From Acanthococcus lagerstroemiae (lineage: Eukaryota; Arthropoda; Insecta; Hemiptera; Eriococcidae), in NCBI GenBank assembly GCA_031841125.1, contig CM063109.1:9090321-9154320 (forward strand): DNA of 64,000 bases, given 5' to 3'. Below the pieces are notes generated by a model. That model saw only the letters and a program-made list of their open reading frames with translations. It ran no database searches and had not been told where the DNA came from. Shown here in pieces: positions 1 through 12,600 of this stretch. The number at the start of each line of letters is the position of its first letter. Position 1 is the stretch's first letter. Position numbers and translations under genes: made by a program.

Positions 1-74
1 AACCGCTGCCGGTTATTTTCACTCACTAACTGCGGAGAAACGATTCGACCTCTAACTGTCTCGATGTTCCTCAG

Positions 75-675
75 CTACATGCTATATGTGTGAACAACGT
101 CGATGTGAAATCTATAGACTTGGCTGTCGGGTCCAGTCTATTAACAAGCATGAAGCAAACAGTAATCGAAGTAGCCAGCACTAGCGGTGTACTCGATACA
201 ATTCAGTCAGCAGCTCAGGCTACCTTGCAAGCTGGATGGAGTATTTTGTTACCTACAGCTGAGGCAAGAGCTAAAGCCCTTTGTTCGCTCATGCCTTCAT
301 CGGGTGAGATAAATTATTGTCGCGTAACCGAATTTCACGTGCGAACTATTACCAATTTCTTGATCGTAAATTAACTGTTGTAGAGTGGAATTGCAACAGC
401 ATGAGCCAGGGCCAACACTTCATGACCGATCTGCTGGTTTCAAGCTTAATGTCCGATGGCGGTCTAGAAATCTCTTTGCAGGCTGCTGTGAGGGGTAAAG
501 GAAAAGTGCATTCACTATCTCTTCCTTATCTGTCTTAATCTTCCAGTATGTTTTAGTAATACTACCTCTATTTCACAGCCGAAATGTCTGAATCGATGAG
601 AGAAGAATCGTGTACGGTTGCTGGCAGTAACGTATCTTCCATTCCGTTGGTGCAACTTGTCAAACAACTATTAAG
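75..675 (+). CDS. HERC2: HERC2 exons 1-3, segment after RLD1
   Basis: Exons at 75-303, 384-494 and 579-675. Exon 1 follows an acceptor ending ctcag at 74; its frame is closed upstream by a stop near 27, so it is an internal exon. It contains [19 protein letters not shown], a well conserved HERC2 stretch between RLD1 and the cyt-b5-like domain. Exon 2 contains [20 protein letters not shown], also typical. Exon 3 ends in VQLVKQLLR at donor ttaag/gtaccg. Junction phases are 1, 1 and 2 and all match. Predicted helical, no catalytic residues. The first base of exon 1 is less certain than the others because its upstream partner is outside the window. Confidence 0.9.
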
Positions 676-3600
676 GTACCGTAAATTGGGGCTATTTTAC
701 ACATTTTCCTAGTTTTTTTTTTTTTTTTTTTTTTTTTAAGTTTATTTATTGGGATAAATGAACGAATGTTATTGGAACCTATCAATACTGGTATCATTGG
801 AAAGTGAACCATGTGAGGAAAACATCCATTATAAAAATAATGACCTTGGGCTCGGGGGTCGGTAGTTATGACGTCAGAAAGTCGATTGGTAAACGGCTGT
901 GGGGCTACTTTACACATAATATAAAATACACAGTTGTGGCAAAACGTATGTATTCTGAACAGAAATGTCGAGAAAAGACTGAAAACAAACTAACACTTAG
1001 CAATAATCACGCAAAGTCGTGGGAGCAGAGGCGTTCCGAAACTTCTTCATGGGGGGGGGGGGGGATGCGTGAGTTTAAAATTTGCCGACTAATGCAATGA
1101 CTGCAAATCGAAAATTTCTTTGTAGGCCTGTATTCTGTGCGGCTATAACCTTCACTTAGTTTACATACCGTGATAATAGGGTACAACTGTTTACTTGTTC
1201 AGTTTCTGCGTAGCACGACGCAAGTATTAACAAACGTCTTTTGTCTCTGCATACCTGCACATCCGATTTATTTGTTCAAAAAACACATTCTTCTTTCTTC
1301 TTCTTCTTCTCACTCATTATCCTTTCTCCTCCATCGGTCGGCCTGACAGGACATTAGAGCAGTCCAGTTACAGTTCAGTCACAGTTTATGCTAACCATCA
1401 CAAGATTTACTTTAACTGTCGGTCCATCGATACACGCACCTTCTCTATACAGTCTCGTTTTTTTGATTTCGAATGCCTTTGCTGCGGTCCGAACTACACC
1501 CCTCTCTCGTGTAAATTCTCGAAAACCCGGCGCTCCCCTTAGACAGCTGTACACTGATTCCACCGCCCTTTCCAGTTTTCATGACAATATTGGGACACTT
1601 AGGCTGGCAGTTTCTGAAGTATCCTCTTCACGTACCTTTGGATGTCAGTTACTGATTCGAAATGTGTTCTTCAACGATTTGTTCGACCTGGGGGAACGAA
1701 AAAAAAGTCGTACGGTGACATGCGGATGTTTTTTAATGTGAAGAATTGCGTTATGTCGAAGGCATGATGACATGGCACATCGTCAGGATGAAAAATCCAC
1801 GTGTTTGCAACCCCTGGGCGAACTCTAACGGCTTTTCTTCGTAACCATTCGAGCAATTTGACGTAACATTGTTGATTTACAGTCTGCCCAGGTGGTACAA
1901 ACTCCTTGTGGACCACCCCTTAACTATCACGGAAGTAAATTATCATCGTCTTGATTTTGGGTTTGCTCTTTCGCGCCTTTTTCGGGCTGAGTTTTGGGAC
2001 AGCCACTAACGACTCATAACTTTATCGCCAAACACCTTAATCACATTATCGAGTATTTCCTTTCCAGATTCGCCAAATTTCACTCAAAAGTTGATCGCAT
2101 GCATCTGCTCGATTGTATGTTGCTTCATTTTCGTGACGCACATCACATTCACCTACTTGAACAAGACGGCACAACTGGGGCACTAACGTTTATACTGGTT
2201 TCACAAATACATTGATTGATAGAGGACGGTTAATATGTTATCAACACGGCAAAGTTTCAGATTTGAAGGGTTACTACACGCGCGGCGAAAAAATTAGTCC
2301 CGTTATTTTTAGCACCTGTAAGAACGAGAAAGATTGGTCCTCCAGACCGGATATAACGGGTATATTGATACGGATCTCTTGGGAAATTGCAAATCAGCGT
2401 AATTTCCAGCCGCTATTAAGACGATTAAATTTCTGAAAATATACATTCAGTAGTACCAGCATTTGTATAGGGAAAAGTGTTGTACCGCGAGACACATTTC
2501 ATTGAAATTGAATTTTCAAACGAAGTTAGGAGTCGTTCAATCGAAACTCAGCTGGTACATAGCTATAGTCTTAAGTCACAACTAGTCAAAACTGCAAAGG
2601 CCAGGAATGCATTTTGAATTGACTACCTTTTTTGTCCCAAGGTTCGGTGTGGTACCTCGAAAATAGAAAATTAACTTTCCTCAATTACACTACACAACAG
2701 CATAAAAAACAATGGGATGAGATTATATGGTTTTGGCTGTATTTTGAATGCTGAATACGATGGTGTTGTCCATTTTTCTCGAGAACCTCTCGTTTTCCAT
2801 ATTCAAAATAAAAATGTTCACGTTTTATTCCTTTTTGTCGTACAGGAATACTACACTGATACTGATAACGCATATAATTGTTCGATCAGTAGTATCATCT
2901 TGATGATACTAAAATTTGCATGATAGGAAAAAACAATGAACTGTAATCAAAAAAATAACATCGTCATTGAATTCCTCGTTGAAAATACATTTCAAATTGT
3001 TATGTAGTGTTATGTATCGCAGACGTACATTATATCGTGCATATAGCTCATGAAAAACAGAAAACGCCGATTTAGTTCCATGAAATAGTAATTGGAATCC
3101 ATCAAACCAGATTCTTCGGTTTTTCACCATTCGCTAATACAGTGCGCCGTCACGAGTGTGTCATGGTGTGGTTCCTTTAAGAATATAATAGCGAATCATA
3201 AAATGATATTTTTGATGAATGGTTTTTCAACTTTGGAGCTGTCCCAGGGTACATAGATGACCCCCCGGCAGGGCGCACCCATTTTTAGATTCTGAATCGG
3301 CCATTGGACTGCATGAATCATCATCTGTCAGCTAAACAGGGAGGGTGTCGACGTGCCATGCAGTATAGATACCCGTGAAAGTCTATTCGATTTATCAGTA
3401 CAGGGCTGGATAATCATTCATGGTGCTTGGAAATCTTCTGAAGATTAGTTATTAATTTATAAACTTCGTCATAATGTCGGTGATTTTGCATGAAACTCAT
3501 TTTGAAAGTGCTGACTGTATTTTTATACTCATGATTGCCGATTTAGCCGACTTCAACACATTTTTGGGTAAATTTGCCGACTGCCAAGTATTGGGGGGGG

Positions 3601-6600
3601 GGGGGTAGACACCCCTTCGGAACGCCCCTGCGTAGGAGAATTAGTCAAGCAGGTAACGATTGTTCCGAACAAGGTTTGAATAAATTCAAAGTTTCTCATT
3701 TAAAAAAGAAAATTTATTTTTCTTACATTTTATTCACCGGATTCTCTTCCAGACTTATTATTTTTTTATTCACTAACTCGCTATAACTAACCATTCATTT
3801 TTACACCGCTAACTCACTATAACTAACCATTTATTTTTACAAAATTATTGAAGATTGGAAAGTGCAGCGAACAACACGATGACAGGATTTCAAACAAACA
3901 ATCGCCCCCAGTCATGTGTGCACGCATCTTTCCCCATACTATTATATATCGTTCGAAAGCTGATAAAATTCTACGTCGGTTTACGTCACGATAAAAAATA
4001 TTCCATAGTACGTAAATGGAAGGAATTTTGTAACCAACATTTTTACTTTGCTTGGCACTGATATTTTCGCAGTGTTCTCGAACACCGTTAAATATACACT
4101 TTTTTTCGGCTCGAAAATACCAAACCTGATCAAGTAATCCAGCAGGGCTTGAAAGCCGAGAAAGAGTTTTCAGCTTTCAGCTATGGCTTTTGAAACCGTA
4201 TTTTTTTCAACTTTCAGCTTTCACGCCCTGATACACATTCAGCTTTCAGCTTTCGGCTTTCAATTCCCACAAGAAATACAGCTTTCTGGCTTTTGGCTCT
4301 TAGCTTTCGGCTAACATTCAAGCCCTGGTTTTAGGTCTTGATTCCTGGACATCTTGAAGTGAATATTTGCCAACACCAAAATCCCGCCATAGGTCACTAA
4401 TGTCACAAAACAGAAAATCAAGGCAGAGAATTTTCAGGGAGGAAAAAGCCGAATAGTACTGGCTTTCAGCTTTCAGCTAGCTTTCGAACCCTGGTATTCA
4501 GCTTTCAGCTTTCGGCTTTTAAATCCCACAAAAATACAGCTTTTTGGCTTTCAGCTTTTGGCTAGATTTCAAGCCCTGACATCCAGGAACACAAGGAGAC
4601 CACAATCAATGTTTCCTCTTTTCTACTGTCCCAAATAAGAATGCCGAAAACAGCTGCGAGTATGGTGGCATGTGGGGAAAGAGAAAGGTAGTTCTATTCA
4701 CACAATACTACAAACCGGAGCATAGATACTCTCCAAATTAAATTAAACAGTACCTAATTGCCGTTATTTCCTGTAGATTTTTTTCGATACTCTTCTTTTT
4801 CAAGACATGTGATGCAATCTGACATGCACAAGCTTGATTTTGAGACCCGCAGCAAAGTGTGAACAGTCTCAATCGGGCCGTCCAGCGCTAGTATCGACTA
4901 CTCTTATCAGCGACCAAAACGTGAAGTTTTTGACACATGCAGCAAAATTTTGGAATCTAGGTATAAAAATAGTCTTAATCGAAAGAAAATTCTTTGTTCG
5001 AAAAATTCTTTTCTCTTTAAATACTTTAAAAGTCTTACTTTTTGAGATATTTCAATTTTAATGAGTATGTACATTAATGGGGGAAATGTATAGATTCATG
5101 TTTTCGTCCTTAGCACTAGTGTTTGATTATATTATAGCGCTCTCTGACAGATAGACGGCCCGAATAGATTGTACAATTCGGATTCCGCAACAAAGTGGAC
5201 GGCATCTGGTGGACGTTTTTATAACCAACGAAAGAATGTCGATAGAACGATACGACGATCGAATTTCGTGAATACTAATATTCTTTACTAATGTTGTAGT
5301 TAGGTTTCTTATCCATTTTAGTTTGGTGTTTCACTTTTCCTTACACTTTACTTCTAAGATTTGTTTACTTTTATTTTGCGAAAACCTGAAATTCAGCCAC
5401 TATTACAGTCGTGTTCTAAACACTCTGAAACGCAAAAAAAAAACATTGCCCCCGCCCCCATCTTCGCAACTGTGACGAGTGTAATACCTCCCTTTTCTCC
5501 GAAAAGTCGGTAAAAACCATTGTAAACAAGCAGCAATGCTGCACGACTAGGGTCGGCAAATGCTGCAATTCCTGTCGTCAGAATTCTGCTAAACATGAAC
5601 GCACTCTATATTCATCAATAATAAACATCCTACAAAACTACGAACTAGGACAGAATCACCATCCATATTACCACTTGATAACGTCTGAGTACTGAACAAC
5701 TTGAAGAATAAATATTAAAAAAAAAGAAGAAAAAAAAACGATCGCAATAGGGTCTAGCCGACCCTAAAAATCACAAATCAGGAAATAAGCAATAGTAAAA
5801 CCTCCTTAATCACTCTTTCATTTTCTTATCAGTAAGACGACAGCAGCGCGCCACGAGGCCTGCGGAATCCGAATTCTGCTTGCTAATGTAGTAAAAACAG
5901 GTACTGTGTAAAGTTACCCCGCAAATGTAAAGTAGCCCCGGTTTACCGGTATTTCAAGTTCTAAAGGAAGAATAGTAAAATACTATTATGTCTTTTTATT
6001 GCGCCATAAATCGTTGTAAATGTATACCGCACGAAATCACATGTCTTTTGAATAACTCGCTAATCAGTGAATTGATTGATCACGGGGTGATTAAATTGAA
6101 ACCGGAGAATCTCCACTACTCGTTTTTCTAATTAAATTTTTGTTTGTTATTTTTTTTTTCGATTATTGAAAATCGCCATTCATTTCATTTTCAGGAATAA
6201 TCTTTCCCAGACCCTGAGCAATTTGCATCAGCTTAAATCAGTGACTGCGACGAACGAACGTTCTCCAAGTCTAACCCTTCTACTTCGATTTCAAAGACTT
6301 CTCATCGCCCAGATATATCAAAATAAATCTTTGGAGTCTCAGTATTCTTGGGAGCGTGGTACTGACCTACTTACTATTTTTAATGCAGTTTTCCTTGTTT
6401 GTCGTTATTGTTACCAAATGAGGATTTTTCATTTTGTTGGAACTCGGATTTCAGACGATAGAAATATCGGCGCCGAATCTTTACTTCAAAAGTATTTAGA
6501 ACATCTGGTGAAGTATGTCAATCAGGTTTTGAATACCGCCAGCGAGGTAGCATCTCGTACCACTAAACATTTTTACGCTGCATGTAATATTTTGAAATGC

Positions 6601-9600
6601 AATGGATTCGGTAAGTGTGGCCCATTACGTGTGTCGAAAAAAAAAAGAACTAACAGTTTCGATTCTAAATTTTAATAAATACTTGATACAGAGGTTCTTC
6701 TACCCGAGTTACTCGTGTGCTTGGTGATGCTTCACGAAGAAATACCTTTATTACTGTACAACGTGAACTGGTTAGAACTCTTCGGTCCGTTATTCAACGC
6801 ATTAGAGAATTTCAACAAACTTGCTCCGTATCGTGAGAAAGATGACGACGACTTGTCATGGCCCGGTGTGACTGGTAAACGGCTGTTTCGATTTCTTAGC
6901 ATATTGCACGTGACTTCTGTTATGGTTGTAGGATTCGCGTATTCTTTATTTTCTCTTTATTTATAGTGAATCCCTGTTTATCCATTTTCAAAAACGGCGA
7001 AGATATGCCCTATATTAGAAAAATGGACGTCGAGAATCATAACAGAGATGGCGGTTCGTGGGTTGTATATAATAACAAAGTTTACGATTGTCAGGACAGG
7101 TTTGTATTGCCGGAAAAGCTCGAGTAGTTAGTGTACTCGATTGTGTCCGAATGATATTTTTCTACTGTTTCTCTTTCTCACAGTAACGTTGCTAGAGAAT
7201 TGGAAAACTTGAAGAACTACGTGAACAAAGATTCATCTACTAAAAGCGAAGATTCCTTGCCACCACCCACTTTAGAGCTCATTCGGACGTGTTTTGTTGG
7301 AAATTACCTCGATCCCGACGAAGATATTCTGCAGGTATGAAGCGGAAGTTTTGACACAACCGAATCACAAAAACCGATATCGATTGAATTTGTTTATCGA
7401 ATATGGCGAACTGTATTTCTAATGATGTCAAGTTAAAGTCTGGTCCAGTTAAGAAACATAATTCTTTCATGGCGCTGCTAACGTGTTCTTGAACTCGTCC
7501 TTTCCCTCCAACCACAAAATGTCCATTATCGATGTATATTACGGGTTGCAAAATATGTTTCTTAACTGGACCAGACAGCTGTCTCTAGTTATGCTCGTAG
7601 CAGTGTCCTGCGGTTAAACAATTTGTAATTGTTCGAACGAGTGAGTGAGGATTGAAGCTCGAATTCAGCTAGTATTCATCCCGGTTTGAAAAGATTAAAA
7701 AAAATGAATTGAAAAACAAAGATAAAAATGCTCTGTTTGCCTGGCAAATTTTGAATAATCACGTTTTGAAATATTTGTGGAATAATACAAAATTAGTCCG
7801 GCATAACTTGATTGCTCGGCAATCTTTTCTTTGTGTCATTATTGGTGGCTATCTTCACTTGGAATGTATGCCGTGTGTGTGTGTGGTGCGTTTGTTTTCC
7901 ATACAAAGGTAGGTCTAGCGTATAACGCGAACCAGTGGAACGGAGGTCTCTATTCATTGGGAGGCTATTAGCCAAGACTTCCCCAAGGGAGGGTCTGGTT
8001 GGCCGAGTGGATAGCGCGCTGGTCTCGGAATCCAGAGACCCCGGGCTCAAGCCCACGTTGCAATTCGCTACATTTCAACGTTTCTAATGATGTCCATTCT
8101 TCAGGTATCTACATTCCTAGATGAACACCCTTATTTTCACCTTGGCTCTTTAATTAAATGTACACAGTTTGAAATCTCAGAACTCGCTTGATTTGGTGTA
8201 CAAATTGGATGTTCGGCGGTTCCTCTCTAGCTCTCAACTTCTCGATTATTATTACAAAAATTTCAGCTGCCTAGTTCCAATAACTTGGACGCCAGTTGGT
8301 TGCCGACAAACCTGCGTGCTTAACGTAGTATCAGGTCTAACGTCCGAGAGTTTTATAAAGATACGCAATACACGCTACAGTGTAGTGGTGAAACAGCGCA
8401 GAATATTGTGAATATTTGGATCGATCTGTCGATGGGTTTCTGCGGAATTAATTTCTCGATGTACGTTTTGCAGCCTGTGGAATTGAACTGCATACCGTTT
8501 CCATTACTGGACACTCAAAGAACACTAGCTTACCTGCTCGGGTTTCATGCTCGTTGTATGACTGTTGGTATTCCTTCGCTCCAAGCCGAAAAAGACCTTA
8601 TTTTGTTGTTGTCGGCTCCATATTTAAAAGGCGGCCTTACGCCACTGAATCCGTATGAGGAGAAAGACGAAGCAAGAAGCACAAACACAACGCCAACTGA
8701 GCCTTTTGTAATGTCTTCGTGTCCGTTCACTGGTGATTTTGAGAACCCGACGAACGAGGTGAAGTTACTGGTGAGTCGACGATTACATGTAATTTTAGTG
8801 GTAGAAGTAAATTGTATCAATTATTCCAAGTATATTATTCGCGAAATCAACTTGAAATCTACATTACGCAACCAACTGCTGTTGTTTGAAAATATGCTGA
8901 GGCCGAGGTTATACGATGAATATTGAAAAATTGAAAATTTCAACGTTCGTATGCGATACACGTGCTATAGCAATGAGAACAAATGGTGGTGTTCTTTGTG
9001 GCCCATCTTGTAGTTCAACATTAATATGTCAGTGTACTTTTCGCAGGATACTGTCATCGCATTCGACGCATATTTATCACGTACATTCAGGCAACCCACT
9101 TTTTTGAATTTGAATTCAAATCATCCTATCGAAGAAGTGAGTAAAATGTTACTAGCGGCGTTGATCAAACATTTAGGACTAGGATATTTGGTGCTCGAAC
9201 ACCTTCAAGAAGGTAATTTCTGATTTAGTATCGTGAATTTCGTCGTCGTACTTGGGTTGGTGTTTACTGTTGTCATCGTCTGATTCGTTTTCAGGAATTC
9301 GTAAGCCTGTGGAGCATTTCGAAATAATCGCTAATGTATTGCATAAAACGAAACTGAAGTTGATGCAGATGAAGCAGGAGCAGAATCAATCGTACAAGGA
9401 ACTATGTGTTCCTTTTTTAAATAAATTAAGGTACCACGCATGCTGTTCAATCTACACAGTATGGCAATGAAGTCTCCGAACTTAGAATAAAACATTGTGG
9501 TTAGGATTCTATAAAAGATCCTTCTGTAGCAATACAGGGAGTACTGGTACAACGAATCAAATGCCGTAGAGAACTGCTCGGCTTGTATCCTTTTCAGATG

Positions 9601-12600
9601 CTCGGTACCCTTGATTGGCTTCAATATCATCAAAGAAGGTTCCATCCATCTTTAACTTAAGCTTGGGAAATAAAACTAGGTGGCTGGAGCCAGATCTAAC
9701 GAGTAAAGGGTGGTTGACGACGGTGATCTCATTTTTGGCAAAAATAAAATTTCGGAAAGGTTAGCTGAATGCGCCTACCGGAGAGAGCCCACCTCCCGTT
9801 AATCACCTTGAGCCGGATCCGCCTTATTGGACGCAACAAACGCTTCATAACTTCGAGGTAGAAAGTGGCACTTACTGTTTTCCCCGGGGGTACGAATTCA
9901 TGATGGATAAAGCCTCGTTTTCGTCTGTGTTTTGTGTTGATAGTCGACCACCTCTCTCATTGTCTTCCAGCGACTCCGTACCATCCTGGAGACGCTTCCA
10001 TCTAGTGTAAGTGGTAGTACGAGATGAAGTTTCGTTTCTAAAACCTTTTTGAATCATTGAAAACGTTTTGCCGAAAATTTTATTGCATTTTTCTGGTAAT
10101 TTTTTTTCAACGCTCGTACGCGATCACAAAACACACTTTACGAAAACCCGTCGTACTTCTATTCTATTACGATTGGCGCGGAACTTCGCACATGCCCTCC
10201 TTAGACATGCTACTACTTGTTTTCAGTGTTGTTAAAGAAATGGTGCCACTGGTGCCACTTGTATTGGCTACCGAAACCGAAATCGGGAATTTTACTGCCA
10301 TACTGTACACGTAGAAATAGCCAATTTTTTTGTGAAATACGAATAAGAATTAAGAATACGTCGAGCTGAATAGGCGGCGTAACCGTGATCAGGTTCGCTA
10401 GTGTCGACTCCTGAGAAGGTGATCAAGGTTGATGTTCTCATATATACTTTAAAGCATTCGTAATTGCTGAAAATAAGTTTTCTTGAGTCATATAACATGT
10501 CAAAGTGAAGCTTGAAGTCTCTAGTTCAGATGATAGGTAATTTAATGCACTTTATTCACTCTAGGTAAATGAATAAGTTGATTTCCAAATTACTGTTTTT
10601 CTTATGGAAGTTTACCATTGGTACAAAACGCGCTTGTAAACAACTAATACATGGAAAATGGAGCCGTTTCAAGTTCATAAATGAAAACTAGAGACCTCAA
10701 TCTCTAAATTTATCTATTATATGCCGCAAGGAAACATTTTATTGACTAGAAGAAGCGAATTCAAGTTACATGCATTCTTATATGGTGATAACGTCCACGA
10801 TCACCTTTTCAGCACAGGGCTACCAACTCAGGAAACTCCCAGTTACGCCGCCTATGTTACGAAGTATTGGCGTGGATTATGAATATTGTGCAGACATTAT
10901 TCGCTTAAGAATCATCTGCTCGATCTTAATGTAGATAGGTAGTATTCTTCCGCTGTACCTTGCTTTCTGTTTCTCAGATTTCTGTTGTACGAAGTAAGAC
11001 CAGCTACAAGTCACGAGGTGAATGCCATCGATCATCTTAAGCTCTTGTACACGGAAACGAGATTCAAGAAAACAGCCAAACGCATTCTGGCTGATGTCAG
11101 ACGTTCGAAAAACAGTTCCCAAGAGAGAATCAATAAGATTTCGGTACATTTAATTTGATATTTTATAATTTTTTCGGACCTCTTTTCGTATAAAAACGGA
11201 ATGAGATTGTCGCGATCTCACGTATTGTCATTGTTCCAGACTGATGGTTGTAAAGGAACGGACGAAGGGAAATCGGACTGCAGACTGCCTCGCTCTGTCC
11301 CGCGAACCAATAGTAATAGCTTACATGTGAAACCAGGTATGTATTTTCGTGCGTGTACCTTTGCTCAGTGCTGTTGCACGTTGTTGGAATTTTTGAAAAT
11401 AGCTTAAAGGTTCGTCTGTATTGCCGAATCTTATGAACATTGAGTTGAATTCAGATCGAACCATTAGGGGCTTACTAATTTACTCGCGCCGTATTTTAGC
11501 TATTTACGTACTCTTAATGATCAATATTGACCTGTTGCTACAGGCAAACCGGAGCTGATTCATGCCATTGTTCACTTTGTCACCGAAGAAAACGCTGCCG
11601 ATGTCGAATCGATACGAAAGATCATGTGTCTGCAGGTAGATAGTTATTTATTATACAGGGTGTTTCTTTTGCCATGACCTCCTTCCACCTGGTAAGTAGG
11701 CAACCTACCGCGACAACATGTACATATGCTTGCATAGTCTTACTTTTGAAGGGGCTGAGTTATGGTCAAATGTTAGAAAGTTTTCTACGTATATCTTTGA
11801 TTTTTTTTTTCTCACGACTGGAGATGGACAGAAAAATGGTACCAGTAGGTAATAGTAGAGGCAGTTGCGGTAACCGCGGAGAAAAAATGGTCGAAATTGG
11901 TTCAACAGGGTGTTCATAAAATCAATTTTACTATCAGAACATGTTCACAAATTTTCAGTTTCGTGTGAAACCTGCCCTAAGCCGCGGTTTTTTTATTTGC
12001 AGTAAATTGTACGTTATATTTCCTATAAAAAAGTCATTAGCAATTTTTTTGTATCTGTATTAGAACTGCTCAAAATGGAATTCAAGATATCCCTGTTACG
12101 AATAATTATTACTTTTTAACACATATGCACAGACCTTATGAAGATAAACATCTTCTTCAGCTACTTTACCACTTCACAGAGTTAGATCTTTTATGGGGCT
12201 TATTCACCTCCCTCCTTTTATCTATTTACCCTATATTTGAAATTGAGGCCCATGTAATGAGGGGGGGGGGGTTGTTCTAGTATTTTAGTTTAATATGTGT
12301 ATCCGATAATTGGTTCCAATTCGGTTTTGGTAACATTTTGGTCATATTCTCCGAACTGTGGCGCAGACCGATGGAAAGGAAGTCCAAGATGACAGTTGTG
12401 GTAACCATACAGAAAAAAATAAAAGATCATGGAAAGGGGTTGAACATAATTTTCATAAAATAAACTTGACCTAGTACAAAATTATATTGGAAAATGTTAA
12501 TATCTTTTCTATTTGCTATAACACTTTGGGGGGGGGGTATTAATTTAGTGATGAGGAATGTTATTTATGTAGATTAAAGAATCTAGGCACAGCAAATTGC

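Larger units (their letters stand above)
677..5953. mobile_element. Possible 5.3-kb element with TACCGTAAA..GGGGCTACTTT inverted ends
   Basis: The left end reads TACCGTAAATTGGGGCTATT from 677; the right end at about 5927-5953 is its inverse (GTAAAGTAGCCCC, then GGTTTACC). Each end has a second subterminal copy of the GGGGCTACTTT motif (near 902 and near 5917). The same ends recur inverted at 52845 and 56962. No transposase matching these ends is visible, so this may be one large non-autonomous element or two solitary ends. The first base of the repeat lies on the GT donor of HERC2 exon 3. Confidence 0.45.
676..6194. other. HERC2 intron 3 (5.5 kb), filled with repeats
   Basis: No coding exon found. 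Contents, left to right: a terminal repeat starting at the splice donor (677-703), a poly-T tract (717-737), a second GGGGCTACTTTACAC copy near 902, a G run (1050-1064), a degraded minus-strand mariner transposase (1640-2215), unassigned AT-rich sequence (2215-3570), another G run (3593-3606), an imperfect AGCTTTC-rich satellite (4139-4580), unassigned sequence, and the inverted partner of the left terminal repeat at about 5927-5953. I see nothing recognisable in 4600-5900. Confidence 0.75.
7335..8473. other. HERC2 intron 7 with a short palindromic element and a truncated SINE head
   Basis: 1.1-kb intron. Two features stand out: a hairpin-forming inverted repeat at 7439-7577 and a tRNA-like SINE fragment at 7992-8072. 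The rest is unassigned AT-rich sequence. A short open stretch at 8105-8187 was considered as an exon and rejected. Confidence 0.8.

Noticed and set aside
6166..6194. Start codon of a separate gene at 6166
   Set aside because: The ATG is in-frame intron sequence upstream of the exon 4 acceptor. The conserved protein begins at the splice site.
7992..8060. tRNA gene
   Set aside because: A- and B-box-like motifs are present, but the acceptor stem does not pair and the same head belongs to longer SINE copies.
8105..8187. Possible extra HERC2 exon (reads [17 protein letters not shown]) after an acceptor-like ttcag
   Set aside because: Exon 7 already joins exon 8 in phase 0 and the joined protein matches HERC2 without a gap. 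The stretch has no good donor before its stop.
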